DNA of 64,000 nt from Brenneria roseae subsp. roseae (GTDB taxonomy: Bacteria > Pseudomonadota > Gammaproteobacteria > Enterobacterales > Enterobacteriaceae): assembly GCF_003115845.1 (NCBI RefSeq), contig NZ_KZ819024.1:124001-188000 (forward strand), read 5' to 3'. The notes below the pieces were generated by a model. That model was not told where the DNA came from. It saw only the letters and a program-made list of their open reading frames with translations, and did not search any database. Shown here piece after piece: positions 38,349 to 47,530 of the stretch; within the stretch, counting starts at the first letter, position 1, and each line of letters begins with the position of its first letter. Made by a program: the position numbers and the translations under genes.

Positions 38349-38963
38349 ATGGATAACGTTATCACTACCGAAAAACTGTCACATACATTGCTGGAAGATA
38401 TTCTGGCCATGCTTATCGGCACGCTGATGGTTTCTTTTGGCGTCATTTTGCTACGTCAGGCCGGTGCGTTGACTGGCGGTACGGCTGGCCTCGCCTTTCT
38501 ACTGCATTACCTGACGCAGGTATCCTTTGGCGTGGCTTTTTTCCTGCTGAATCTGCCATTCTATTATCTGGCTGTTCGCCGTATGGGCTGGAAATTCACC
38601 GTGAAAACCTTTTGCGCCGTTGGACTGGTTTCCGTATTTTCCGATCTGCATTCGCTGTTTATCCATTTCGATCGGCTCAACCCGTTTTATGCCACGCTGT
38701 TTGGTAATATCATCATGGGGTTGGGATTCATTGTACTGTTTCGCCACAAGGCCAGTCTGGGCGGCGTTAATATCCTGGCCCTCTATTTACAGGATAAATA
38801 CGGACTGCGGGCAGGGAAATTACAAATGGGCGTGGACGTTGTGATTGTACTGGCTTCCTTGTTCGTGGTAAGCATACCTATGCTGATTGCTTCCATACTG
38901 GGAGCAACCGTTCTGAACCTGATTATTGCGATGAATCATCGCCCCGGCCGCTATACTGTCTGA
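38349..38963 (+). CDS. YitT family membrane protein
   Basis: Integral membrane protein of the YitT/DUF161 group, 204 residues, five to six hydrophobic helices. GALTGGTAGLAFLLHYLTQ near residue 38 and KASLGGVNILALYLQDKYGL near 134 are internal G-G repeats typical of the family. Function is unknown; some members are linked to metabolite export. It sits between the Lrp gene and tyrB, 79 bp before the tyrB start, and could be cotranscribed with tyrB. Confidence 0.88.
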   Translation: MDNVITTEKLSHTLLEDILAMLIGTLMVSFGVILLRQAGALTGGTAGLAFLLHYLTQVSFGVAFFLLNLPFYYLAVRRMGWKFTVKTFCAVGLVSVFSDLHSLFIHFDRLNPFYATLFGNIIMGLGFIVLFRHKASLGGVNILALYLQDKYGLRAGKLQMGVDVVIVLASLFVVSIPMLIASILGATVLNLIIAMNHRPGRYTV

Positions 38964-39041
38964 TGGTCAGAGCCAGATAAAAAGATGATTTACCGAGTCG
39001 AGAACCCGATACCCTATAAATATTTCCAGGAGAGCGACACT

Positions 39042-40235
39042 GTGTTCCAAAATGTTGATGCCTACGCGGGAGATCCCATCCTGTCACTGATGGAGAAGTT
39101 CAAACAGGATCCGCGCGCGGACAAAATAAACCTGAGTATCGGGCTGTACTATAACGAACAAAATATTATTCCTCAGCTTCGCGCCGTCAGCGCCGCAGAA
39201 GACGCCCTGCAACAATTACCCAAGAGCGCCAGTTCCTATCTGCCGATGGAAGGTTTGCAATCTTACCGTACTGCCATTCAGCACCTGCTGTTTGGAGAGA
39301 ACCATCCGGTATTGAACGCCAACCGGGTTGCCACCATTCAGACGCTGGGCGGTTCCGGCGCACTGAAAGTCGGTGCCGATTTCCTGAAGCGTTACTTCCC
39401 GGATTCAGAAGTATGGGTCAGCGATCCAACCTGGGAAAACCATATCGCCATTTTCGCCGGCGCCGGTTTTAACGTTCACACCTATCCTTATTTTGACGCT
39501 GACAGCCTGGGCGTGAAATTTGATGCCATGCTGGCTACGCTGCAACAGTTACCCGCACACAGCATTGTGCTGTTGCATCCGTGCTGCCATAACCCAACCG
39601 GTTCAGATCTGACCAACGAGCAGTGGGACCGCGTTATCGAAGTGGTAATCAGCCGTGAACTGATCCCGTTTATGGATATTGCCTATCAGGGCTTCGGCGC
39701 GGGGATCACAGAAGATGCCTACGCTATTCGTACCATCGCCCGAGCAGGCGTTCCGGCATTGATCGCCAATTCGTTCTCCAAAATTTTCTCGCTATACTGC
39801 GAGCGTGTCGGCGGACTTTCCATCGTGTGTGAAGATACCGACAGCATGCAACGCGTGCTGGGCCAGTTGAAAGCCACCGTGCGCCGCAACTACTCTTCTC
39901 CGCCGAATTTCGGGGCGCAGGTCGTTTCCAAAGTGTTGAACGATACGGAACTGAGTTCCAGCTGGCGCGCGGAAGTGGAAGAGATGCGCTCGCGCATCAT
40001 TGAAATGCGTCAGACGCTGGTCACCGCGCTGAAAGCGGCTTTGCCAAACCGTAACTTTGATTATCTGCTGACCCAGCGCGGTATGTTCAGCTACACGGGT
40101 TTCAGCCCGGAGCAGGTTGATCGTCTGCGCGAAGAGTTTGGCGTTTACCTGATTGCCAGCGGCCGTATGTGTCTGGCGGGCCTGAACCACGGCAACGTCC
40201 AGCGCGTTGCAGCGGCTTTTGCAGCCATTCAGTAA
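39042..40235 (+). CDS. tyrB: Aromatic amino-acid aminotransferase
   Basis: Class I PLP aminotransferase making tyrosine, phenylalanine and leucine. GTG at 39042 is chosen since it gives [19 protein letters not shown], the E. coli N-terminus, 397 residues, and AGGAGA lies 9 bp upstream. PLP lysine is in [18 protein letters not shown] near residue 247. [13 protein letters not shown] near 190 marks the cofactor site. Its neighbours (pheC-like, aromatic permease relic) form an aromatic-amino-acid cluster downstream of alr. Confidence 0.95.
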   Translation: MFQNVDAYAGDPILSLMEKFKQDPRADKINLSIGLYYNEQNIIPQLRAVSAAEDALQQLPKSASSYLPMEGLQSYRTAIQHLLFGENHPVLNANRVATIQTLGGSGALKVGADFLKRYFPDSEVWVSDPTWENHIAIFAGAGFNVHTYPYFDADSLGVKFDAMLATLQQLPAHSIVLLHPCCHNPTGSDLTNEQWDRVIEVVISRELIPFMDIAYQGFGAGITEDAYAIRTIARAGVPALIANSFSKIFSLYCERVGGLSIVCEDTDSMQRVLGQLKATVRRNYSSPPNFGAQVVSKVLNDTELSSSWRAEVEEMRSRIIEMRQTLVTALKAALPNRNFDYLLTQRGMFSYTGFSPEQVDRLREEFGVYLIASGRMCLAGLNHGNVQRVAAAFAAIQ

Positions 40236-40256
40236 ACAACGAATAGAATATTCGAA

Positions 40257-40325
40257 GCCACCGGGTTTAACCGGCCCGTAATTCATAACAATTATGGATT
40301 TGGTTAATCCGGTGGTTCTTTTTTA
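40257..40325 (+). terminator. Terminator of tyrB
   Basis: A long stem in which CCACCGG near 40258 pairs with CCGGTGG near 40309-40315, closed by a large loop that holds further pairing, then TTCTTTTTT. Confidence 0.75.
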
Positions 40326-40390
40326 ACAGGGAATAACGGTCATGCACAGCAGTGCATGACCGTTATTCTTTCCTGCCAATCCAGCGTGTG

Positions 40391-41198
40391 TTTCTAAACT
40401 GCCTGTACGGCGGTGAACGTTACCTTTAAATGGTTTTAGAAGGCCTTTTATTTCTAAGCTGCCTGTACGGCAGTGAACGCGTTTCTCGCCATCTTTCAGG
40501 GTAATGCCGTTTTCTAAGCTGCCTATACGGCAGTGAACGAAGCTGCGGTCCGTAATGAACGCTCCCTGGATTTCTAAGCTGCCTATACGGCAGTGAACAA
40601 GCCGGAAAACGACGCTCTTGTCTCGATTACTTTCTAAGCTGCCTATACGGCAGTGAACTTCCGCCTGATTGGCGGCGTTTACCTGCTGTTTTTCTAAGCT
40701 GCCTATACGGCAGTGAACATAGCTTCCCGCTTCTCACGCTCTGCGCGTTCTTTCTAAGCTGCCTATACGGCAGTGAACTTATTTGTCGATCAGGTTGTTG
40801 TAATCGTTGTTTTCTAAGCTGCCTATACGGCAGTGAACAAGCCGATCTGATCGGTGAGTTCGCCACCATTTTTCTAAGCTGCCTATACGGCAGTGAACGG
40901 CCAAACATGACAACACCGCCGCCGATACCGTTTCTAAGCTGCCTATACGGCAGTGAACGCGGAAAGTGCAGCGTTTATTGCTGATACATCTTTCTAAGCT
41001 GCCTATACGGCAGTGAACAGACGGGCGGTAATGTTCAAGCCACGCGATAATTTCTAAGCTGCCTATACGGCAGTGAACGCCAGTTTTAACATGCAAGTAC
41101 CACACGCTCTTTTCTAAGCTGCCTATACGGCAGTGAACATCCATATACAGGAGTAGATCATGGGGAAGACTTTCTAAGCTGCCTATACGGCAGTGAAC
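40391..41198 (-). CRISPR. CRISPR array 1, type I-F, 14 repeats/13 spacers
   Basis: 28-bp repeats spaced exactly 60 bp apart, spacers all 32 bp. In transcribed (minus) orientation the repeat starts GTTCACTGCC, has the stem CTGCC-GTATA-GGCAG and ends CTTAGAAA, the Cas6f handle. Twelve repeats are identical. The repeat at 40451 has one change (GTACA loop), and the one at 40391 has three. Degeneration at the low-coordinate end shows that the leader is at the cas1 side. Newest spacers lie near 41140-41170. Confidence 0.98.
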
Positions 41199-41555
41199 CG
41201 TAGCCTTTTCACTTTAACGATTTGTTTTATCAGCAGCAATTATCATTTTTATATGCCAACCCCTTTTTTCCAGGCTTCTTATAACTTATTGATTATTAAT
41301 ACGTATAAGTCAGGCAAATAAAAAAGGGTCATCACTGATGGAATATTATTTGTGGCAGTAACTTTCCATCGCACCACTGTGCTAATCTGAGTTCTCTATC
41401 CTTTATCTTTCCTATCGCAGGGACATTGTCTCCCCCGCAATTCGAAATTTATTGGGTGTCGTTTCCAGAGCATGACAAATTTCTCTATTAAATAATTAGT
41501 CTGCGATTTATTTCGTCGGTGTCATTATAGTTATCGCTGCGACAGAGAATATATT
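41199..41555 (-). promoter_or_regulatory. Leader of array 1 and cas1 promoter region
   Basis: About 350 AT-rich bases between array 1 and cas1. On the minus strand an A6G4 element at 41260-41269 stands 62 bp before the first repeat. A perfect IHF consensus (AATCAA-N4-TTA) lies at 41282-41294. IHF bends I-F leaders for spacer integration. The array promoter must lie here on the minus strand and the cas1 promoter on the plus strand. No gene is seen. Confidence 0.7.
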
Positions 41556-42536
41556 ATGGATAATGTCTTTAGTCCTTCAGATTTAAAAACGATTCTGCAT
41601 TCCAAACGCGCCAATATTTATTACCTCCAGCACTGCCGAATTCTGGTTAATGGTGGTCGGGTAGAATATGTCACGGAAGAGGGAAACCAGTCGTTGTACT
41701 GGAATATCCCCATTGCTAATACCAGTGTTGTGATGCTAGGTACTGGAACATCCGTGACGCAAGCGGCAATGCGGGAATTTGCCCGCGCGGGTGTGATGAT
41801 CGGCTTTTGTGGCGGCGGTGGGACACCGCTATTTGCAGCTAATGAAGCCGAAGTGGCGGTGTCCTGGCTATCGCCGCAAAGCGAGTATCGGCCAACGGAA
41901 TATTTACAGGACTGGGTCAGCTTTTGGTTTGACGATCAAAAGAGGTTGGCCGCAGCGGTGGCGTTTCAACAGGTGAGAATAGCGCAAATCCGTCAGCACT
42001 GGCTCGGTTCTCGTCTGTCCCGGGAACAACGATTCACGTTTAAATCAGAGCATCTTCAGGCATTATTGGATCGTTATGAAAAAGGGCTGGCGTCCTGCCA
42101 CAACAGCAATGAGGTGCTGGTGCAGGAAGCAATGATGACCAAAGCACTGTACAGACTGGCCGCCAATACCGTGAACTACGGTGAGTTTACCCGAGCCAAA
42201 CGCGGCGGGGGTACCGATTTGGCCAACCGTTTTCTCGACCACGGCAACTATCTGGCTTATGGACTAGCGGCAGTGGCAACATGGGTATTGGGCCTGCCGC
42301 ATGGTTTGGCTGTCTTGCACGGTAAGACCCGACGCGGTGGACTGGTGTTTGACGTTGCCGATCTGATCAAAGATGCATTGGTACTGCCGCAGGCATTTAT
42401 TGCCGCGATGGCCGGTGAAGATGAGCAGGAATTTCGCCAACGTTGCCTGACGGCATTTCAGCAATCAGATGCGTTGGATGTCATGATCACCAGCCTGCAA
42501 GAGGTGGCTGGACAGCTTAGTCAGGTGGGCAGATGA
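41556..42536 (+). CDS. cas1: CRISPR-associated endonuclease Cas1, subtype I-F
   Basis: Integrase subunit for spacer acquisition, 326 residues. Expected metal ligands are E191 in VLVQEAMMTKALYRLAA, H255 in LPHGLAVLHGK and D266/D269 in LVFDVADLIKD, matching Glu190, His254 and Asp265/268 of the Pseudomonas protein. It overlaps cas2-3 by four bases (ATGA). In I-F it forms a stable complex with the Cas2 part of Cas2-3. No frameshift is seen, so acquisition is probably active. Confidence 0.97.
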   Translation: MDNVFSPSDLKTILHSKRANIYYLQHCRILVNGGRVEYVTEEGNQSLYWNIPIANTSVVMLGTGTSVTQAAMREFARAGVMIGFCGGGGTPLFAANEAEVAVSWLSPQSEYRPTEYLQDWVSFWFDDQKRLAAAVAFQQVRIAQIRQHWLGSRLSREQRFTFKSEHLQALLDRYEKGLASCHNSNEVLVQEAMMTKALYRLAANTVNYGEFTRAKRGGGTDLANRFLDHGNYLAYGLAAVATWVLGLPHGLAVLHGKTRRGGLVFDVADLIKDALVLPQAFIAAMAGEDEQEFRQRCLTAFQQSDALDVMITSLQEVAGQLSQVGR

Positions 42537-45500
42537 ATATTCTGCTGATATCAGAATGTAGCAAACGAGCGCTGGTAGAAACCCGCCGGGTGCTGGATCA
42601 GTTTGCCGAACGTAAAGGTGAACGCAGTTGGCAAACAGCTATTACTCAGGAAGGATTGAATACACTACGCAAACTGCTGCGTAAAACGGCACGTCGTAAT
42701 ACCGCCGTAGCCTGCCACTGGATCCGCAGCGCCAACCATACCGAATTACTGTGGATTGTTGGTAATCTCCGACGCTTCAATGCCCAGGGAAGCGTCCCAA
42801 CGAATACCACCAGCCGGGATATTCTGCGTACGAAAGATGAGAATCCGTGGCACAGCGCCGAGGTATTCAGTCTGCTGGCGGCGATTGCCGGGTTGTTTCA
42901 TGATTTCGGCAAAGCCAATGCCTTGTTTCAGGCGGGATTGCTCGAAAAAGGCCCTCGCAGCCAGCCTTATCGGCATGAATGGATATCGCTACGCTTGTTT
43001 CAGGCGTTTGTTGGCAAGCAGGATGATCGCGCCTGGCTAACGGCGCTCAGTACCATCACCGCGGAAGCGGAAACGGCGTTACTGTCCCGTCTGCAACGGG
43101 ATAAGACACCTGCGGGCGACAGCCCGTTTCATTCTTTACCGCCGCTGGCACAGGTTGTAGCCTGGCTGATTGTCTCCCACCATCGGTTGCCGGTGTTTAA
43201 TCCCTCGCCTGAACTGGCACCGGACAGATCACAACCACAACTGGATTACCTCGACCGCTGGCTGACCGACCATGTATCTCCGCAATGGAATGCCCTCAAT
43301 CATTGTAACCCCGACTGGCGCCCATCCGATCTGGAACAGGTATGGCAGTTCCCGCACGGCACGCCGTTGCGCAGCAAAATCTGGTGTGAGAAGGCCCGCA
43401 AGTTTGCCGGACGAGCACTGAAATTACCGTCGCTGGCGCACTTCGGCCAGTTGGATCAACGTCTGACCGTGCATCTGGCACGTCTGGTGTTGATGTTGGC
43501 TGACCATCATTATTCCGCCAGCATCGCAACGGTTGGCTGGCAGGATAAGGATTACCCGGTGTGGGCCAACACCGATCGGCAAACGAAGAAATGCAAGCAG
43601 CAACTGGATGAACATTGTGTTGGCGTCGGTCAGAACGCCCTGCTGTTAGGGCGCAGTCTGCCACATTTACGTGATACGCTGCCTGCCATCACCCGTCACA
43701 AGGGATTCCGCCAACGCAGCACACACGCACGTTTCCGCTGGCAGGATCGCGCCTTCGATCTGGCCTGTTCCATCCGTGCTACCAGCGCCCGACAAGGGTT
43801 CTTCGGCGTCAATATGGCCTCCACGGGGCGGGGGAAAACTTTCGCCAATGCCCGGATTATGTATGGGCTGGCCGAAGAGAGCATTGGCTGCCGCTTCTCG
43901 ATCGCGTTGGGGTTAAGAACGCTAACGCTGCAAACTGGCGATGCCCTGCGGCAACGATTAAAACTGGAAGAGGACGATCTGGCGGTGCTGATCGGCTCCC
44001 AGGCAGTGCGGGATCTGTATACATTGCAGCAAGAAGATAAACATCGCCGGCAGGAAGTACTGTATCAAAGCGGTAGTGAATCGGCTGATCCACTCTTTGC
44101 CGAACATCAATATGTGCGTTACGACGGCACTCTGGATGACGGCCGCCTGAAAGCGTGGCTGGAGCAAGGCTCCACCCTGCATCAGTTACTCAGTGCGCCG
44201 GTACTGGTCACTACAATTGATCACCTGATGCCCGCCACCGAAGGGTTACGCGGCGGCCGGCAGATCGCGCCGATGTTGCGGTTATTGACCGCCGATCTGG
44301 TGCTGGACGAACCGGATGATTTTGGTCTGGAGGATTTGCCTGCACTCTGTCGACTGGTGAACTGGGCCGGCATGTTGGGATCGCGCGTGCTGCTCTCGTC
44401 AGCCACGCTGCCCCCGATTCTGATCCGCGCGCTCTTCGCCGCCTACCTTGATGGGCGCGCAGCCTGGCAGCAGGCTTATGGCACACCGGACACCGCGCTG
44501 AACGTGTGCTGTGGCTGGTTTGATGAATTTGACTGCCAGTACCAGCAACATGGCAATGATAGCGATTTCTTTACCGGGCATGAGTCATTTATCAGTAAGC
44601 GACTGAAGAACCTGGCACAACATGAGTTACCGCTACGCTTTGCGGCAATTACCCCTGTGAGCAGCGCCAGCACGCGTGATGAGGATGTTCATCTGGCGGT
44701 GGCGCAAACGCTACATCCACTGATGTTCGACTTGCACCATCAATATCACCAGAGGCATAAAAACGGTAAAACCGTTTCACTGGGGTTGATCAGGATGGCG
44801 AACATCGATCCGCTGGTGGCCGTCGCTCGTCAACTACTGGCAATGCCATCGCCATCGGATACCTGCATTCATTATTGCATTTACCACAGCCAACACCCGA
44901 TGGCGATGCGTTCCCACATCGAACAAAGGCTGGATACGGCGCTGATGCGCGGCGATGCCGATGCCATATGGCAGGTAGAGGAAATTCGTGACGCGATGGG
45001 AAATACCCCACAGCGACACCATCTGTTCGTGGTGATAGCGACCTCGGTGGCGGAAGTGGGCCGCGATCATGACTATGACTGGGCGATTGTCGAACCTAGC
45101 TCAATGCGGTCGCTGATTCAGCTGGCTGGCCGGATACTTCGTCACCGACAGGATGAACAGCATGTACCGTCAGCACCCAATATTTATCTGCTCAGCCGAA
45201 ACCTGCGATCGCTAAAGGGCAAAAAAGTGGCGTACTGTAAACCCGGGTTTGAATCTGAAAAGCTAAAACTCACCAGACACGATCTGCATCAATTGTTAAA
45301 AGAAGAAGAATACCGCCACCTCAGCGCCTCACCCCGTATTTTGCAGCCAAAACCGATCACCAGCCCGTTGACCTTTGTCACACTGGAACATGTGGCATTG
45401 GGCGATACGCTTTTTGGCCTGAAGAATCGCGATTCGCAAAAACCGACCGCCGCACTCTGGTGGCAAGCCCATCCCCACTGGTGCGGCGAGCTTCAGCGAC

Positions 45501-45826
45501 GCACTCCGTTTCGTAAGTCGGCCAAAGAGAGTCTGTACTGCTTATGGATCGCCGATGAAGACGAAGCGCCGGTTTTCATGGTTCAGGATGACGGCCCCAG
45601 TGGCTGGAAACCAATTGACATTATTCGCTCTGTGACACAGCACATGGCGGACGGCGTAAGCGCCTGGATCGATCCCGACTACCACGCCTTGTATCAACGA
45701 CTGGCCGAGGAGAAACAGTGGGAACTGAGCTGGGTCAGCGCCCGTTTCGGCGAAATCCGCCTGCGGGATAGTGATAATAGCTGGTGCTGGCATCCGCTGT
45801 TAGGGGTGTTTGGCGCACTCAATTGA
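42533..45826 (+). CDS. cas3: Cas2-Cas3 fusion, helicase-nuclease of type I-F
   Basis: A 1097-residue fusion. Residues 1-95 are the Cas2-like domain. The HD nuclease follows with LFHDFGKANALFQ (H123, D124). The superfamily 2 helicase shows Walker A GRGKT near residues 431-435, DExD-box LVLDEPDD near 590, SAT motif LLSSATLPP near 620 and the motif VI region GRILRHRQDE near 865. It degrades DNA bound by the Csy complex and aids acquisition. All catalytic motifs are intact. The coding region ends 372 bp before csy1, an unusually long gap inside a cas operon, which holds the module described in the next entries. Confidence 0.96.
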   Translation: MNILLISECSKRALVETRRVLDQFAERKGERSWQTAITQEGLNTLRKLLRKTARRNTAVACHWIRSANHTELLWIVGNLRRFNAQGSVPTNTTSRDILRTKDENPWHSAEVFSLLAAIAGLFHDFGKANALFQAGLLEKGPRSQPYRHEWISLRLFQAFVGKQDDRAWLTALSTITAEAETALLSRLQRDKTPAGDSPFHSLPPLAQVVAWLIVSHHRLPVFNPSPELAPDRSQPQLDYLDRWLTDHVSPQWNALNHCNPDWRPSDLEQVWQFPHGTPLRSKIWCEKARKFAGRALKLPSLAHFGQLDQRLTVHLARLVLMLADHHYSASIATVGWQDKDYPVWANTDRQTKKCKQQLDEHCVGVGQNALLLGRSLPHLRDTLPAITRHKGFRQRSTHARFRWQDRAFDLACSIRATSARQGFFGVNMASTGRGKTFANARIMYGLAEESIGCRFSIALGLRTLTLQTGDALRQRLKLEEDDLAVLIGSQAVRDLYTLQQEDKHRRQEVLYQSGSESADPLFAEHQYVRYDGTLDDGRLKAWLEQGSTLHQLLSAPVLVTTIDHLMPATEGLRGGRQIAPMLRLLTADLVLDEPDDFGLEDLPALCRLVNWAGMLGSRVLLSSATLPPILIRALFAAYLDGRAAWQQAYGTPDTALNVCCGWFDEFDCQYQQHGNDSDFFTGHESFISKRLKNLAQHELPLRFAAITPVSSASTRDEDVHLAVAQTLHPLMFDLHHQYHQRHKNGKTVSLGLIRMANIDPLVAVARQLLAMPSPSDTCIHYCIYHSQHPMAMRSHIEQRLDTALMRGDADAIWQVEEIRDAMGNTPQRHHLFVVIATSVAEVGRDHDYDWAIVEPSSMRSLIQLAGRILRHRQDEQHVPSAPNIYLLSRNLRSLKGKKVAYCKPGFESEKLKLTRHDLHQLLKEEEYRHLSASPRILQPKPITSPLTFVTLEHVALGDTLFGLKNRDSQKPTAALWWQAHPHWCGELQRRTPFRKSAKESLYCLWIADEDEAPVFMVQDDGPSGWKPIDIIRSVTQHMADGVSAWIDPDYHALYQRLAEEKQWELSWVSARFGEIRLRDSDNSWCWHPLLGVFGALN

Positions 45827-45904
45827 ATGCGCCGCTACCTGTACGGCAGTTAAAGTTAAACTTCATTTCGCCTACTTCTAAGCAGCCTGTACGGCTGTCC
45901 GAAC
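45827..45904 (-). ncRNA. crRNA-like RNA with two degenerate I-F repeats (CreA-like candidate)
   Basis: Minus strand, read from 45904 down. First pseudo-repeat (45904-45875) begins GTTCGGACAGCC and ends GGCTGCTTAGAAG, so the 5' handle is CTTAGAAG against CTTAGAAA. Its stem is CAGCC-GTACA-GGCTG, with both strands changed relative to CTGCC/GGCAG, so pairing is kept. A 20-nt guide follows (45874-45855). The second pseudo-repeat (45854-45827) keeps CTGCC-GTACA-GGTAG, 19 of 28 positions matching. The guide is 12 nt shorter than array spacers. It matches DNA upstream of the adjacent small ORF next to a CC PAM. This is the anatomy of a Cas6f-processed, Csy-loaded regulatory RNA. Confidence 0.7.
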
Positions 45905-45905
45905 G

Positions 45906-45934
45906 ATAGTAAAGGGGAGGGCTTAGTATTTCAA
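45906..45934 (-). promoter_or_regulatory. Sigma-70-type promoter of the crRNA-like RNA
   Basis: On the minus strand TTGAAA (five of six matches to -35) at 45934-45929 and TACTAT at 45911-45906 are separated by exactly 17 bases. Transcription would begin about at the first pseudo-repeat, giving an RNA that starts at its hairpin. Confidence 0.6.
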
Positions 45935-45945
45935 ACTTAATATTT

Positions 45946-45967
45946 CTTAAACTACATTTTACCTAGG
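45946..45967 (-). promoter_or_regulatory. Predicted Csy target (protospacer plus CC PAM) of the crRNA-like RNA
   Basis: On the minus strand a CC dinucleotide (45967-45966) is followed by 20 bases matching the guide at 16 positions. Mismatches are at guide positions 5, 6, 12 and 20. Positions 6 and 12 are the flipped-out bases that type I complexes do not read. The site covers the likely -35 region of the small ORF, whose best -10 is TACTAT at 45978-45983 on the plus strand. Binding would block transcription of the ORF and perhaps of csy1-4. Confidence 0.65.
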
Positions 45968-46016
45968 ACTTAAAGTGTACTATTCTTCTTGTTGAATTAT
46001 ATCAAGAGGAGTTCCC

Positions 46017-46166
46017 ATGAAAAAAAAATCGGGAAAGAAAATGGTGGCTTTAGTTGTGCTTCTTTTTCTAACACCGCCATCAATAAACTTTAATTTTTAT
46101 GTTGATATCGCTAACCAGTATTCAACATCAGTGTTATTACAGGTGCTTAACAAGCACCTTCTATGA
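46017..46166 (+). CDS. 49-residue hydrophobic small protein, candidate CRISPR-linked toxin
   Basis: ATG at 46017 has the near-ideal ribosome site AAGAGGAG five bases upstream. The product starts with a basic run MKKKSGKKM, then a hydrophobic stretch VALVVLLFLTPPSINFNFYV and a short polar-hydrophobic tail ending LLQVLNKHLL. No homologue is recognised. Shape (basic, one membrane-spanning segment) is that of small membrane toxins. It lies between cas2-3 and csy1 and its promoter is the predicted target of the crRNA-like RNA. It could also be a leader peptide for csy1. Confidence 0.55.
   Translation: MKKKSGKKMVALVVLLFLTPPSINFNFYVDIANQYSTSVLLQVLNKHLL
46141..46160 (+). other. Hairpin at the end of the small ORF
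   Basis: AGGTGCTT (46141-46148) pairs perfectly with AAGCACCT (46152-46159) over a three-base loop. There is no T run after it, so it is a weak terminator or an RNA-stability element between the small ORF and csy1. Confidence 0.45.
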
Positions 46167-46198
46167 GATAAGCCATTCAATTACATAGGGTGCGCGAA

Positions 46199-47530
46199 AT
46201 GAAGGATGGATTAACAGCATTCATTGTCTCCTACATCGAAAATCGACGGCAGGCCAAGCTGGATGCCCATGATAAAGAGGCGGAGAAGAAACGATCTGAG
46301 CTGAGCGGTGATGCCCTGGCCGCCGCTGAATCAGAACTAGTACAGAAACGCAGGGAAATAGAGCAACGCCATGAAGTTCGGGCCTGGTTAACGGACGCCG
46401 CCAGCCGCGCCGGACAAATCAGTCTGGTAACGCATGCGCTGAAATTCACTCACAGCGATGCCAAGGGCAGCAGCATCTTTAGCGCCGAAACTGTCATTGA
46501 TGCCAAAACGCTCTCCACCGCAACGCTAACAAAATCGACTATTGATGCCGTAGGCAACGCCGCCGCACTGGACGTCGCCAAGCTGTTGCAGACCGAGCAC
46601 CAGGGGGATTCGCTGGTAGCGGCATTACAACGCAATGACCACAGCGCATTGGCCGCGTTAGCCGAAAATCCGGAACAACTGGCGCAATGGCTCGCCGGAT
46701 TTCAGCAGGTATTCACCGATCGTCAGCCAAGTTCACACAAGCTGGCAAAGCAGATCTATTTTCCGATTGGAAATGGCGAATATCATCTGCTCAGCCCACT
46801 CTACCCTTCCTCGCTGGCACAGGCGCTGTATCAGCGTATAAATGCGGTTCGCTTTGGTGATGAGGCAAAAGCGATCCGTCAGGCGCAGAAAGAAAATCAG
46901 TGGCACGACCAGCTCTCGATTAGCTATCCCAATCTGGCCGTACAGAATATGGGGGGTACCAAGCCACAAAATATTTCCTCGCTTAACAGCACCCGAAGCG
47001 GACGCTCCTACCTGCTCAGTTGCGCCCCGCCGCAGTGGCGGAGTGTAGAACAACCGCCGCAGCGGCATAAATCCATTTTCCGCGAGCGTGGCGAAGCGGA
47101 TTACTACACCCGAACAACACTGATACGGATGCGACAGTTTTTACTCAGCGTCAAAACAGTGGAAAACAACCGGAACATCCGCCATCAGCGACTACGCTAT
47201 CTCGATCAAGTGATCGACCAGCTCTTCTTTTACGTTGCCAGCGTACAGAACCTGTCATCCAGTTGGAGTGCGGAATCCGAGCTAAACCGTGCGCAACAGC
47301 TGTGGCTCAATCCACACCGCTGCGTGGATGATGCCGCCTTTCGCCATGAACGCGAATCAGGAGACTGGCAGAAAGAGGTGGCTCATGACTTTGGCCACTG
47401 GTTAAACCGCCGACTTAAGCATGATGAATTGATTTTTGGTGAAGTGGAACGCCGCGAATGGTCGACCGCCGCCCTGTTTAAACAACGTATGCGTGAAATG
47501 GAAAGTATCTTGAAGGAGGAATTAGCATGA
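46199..47530 (+). CDS. csy1: Csy1 (Cas8f), large subunit of the type I-F surveillance complex
   Basis: 443 residues from ATG 46199; a GTG at 46190 would add three residues. With Csy2 it caps the crRNA 5' handle and reads the CC PAM. Family segments are [24 protein letters not shown] near residue 63, [13 protein letters not shown] near 117, [21 protein letters not shown] near 245 and the C-terminal [18 protein letters not shown]. Its end overlaps csy2 (ATGA). Its transcription must start in the interval with the small ORF, or read through from it. Confidence 0.95.
   Translation: MKDGLTAFIVSYIENRRQAKLDAHDKEAEKKRSELSGDALAAAESELVQKRREIEQRHEVRAWLTDAASRAGQISLVTHALKFTHSDAKGSSIFSAETVIDAKTLSTATLTKSTIDAVGNAAALDVAKLLQTEHQGDSLVAALQRNDHSALAALAENPEQLAQWLAGFQQVFTDRQPSSHKLAKQIYFPIGNGEYHLLSPLYPSSLAQALYQRINAVRFGDEAKAIRQAQKENQWHDQLSISYPNLAVQNMGGTKPQNISSLNSTRSGRSYLLSCAPPQWRSVEQPPQRHKSIFRERGEADYYTRTTLIRMRQFLLSVKTVENNRNIRHQRLRYLDQVIDQLFFYVASVQNLSSSWSAESELNRAQQLWLNPHRCVDDAAFRHERESGDWQKEVAHDFGHWLNRRLKHDELIFGEVERREWSTAALFKQRMREMESILKEELA

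Noticed and set aside
40627-41144. Open frames through array 1 (and 50510-51244 through array 2) encoding repeated peptides such as VHCRIGSLE
   Set aside because: These frames are made by the 60-bp CRISPR period, which is a multiple of three; no ribosome sites.
45962-45980. A plus-strand CC-TAGG site as an alternative target of the crRNA-like guide
   Set aside because: Only the first four guide positions match after the PAM; the minus-strand site matches 16 of 20.
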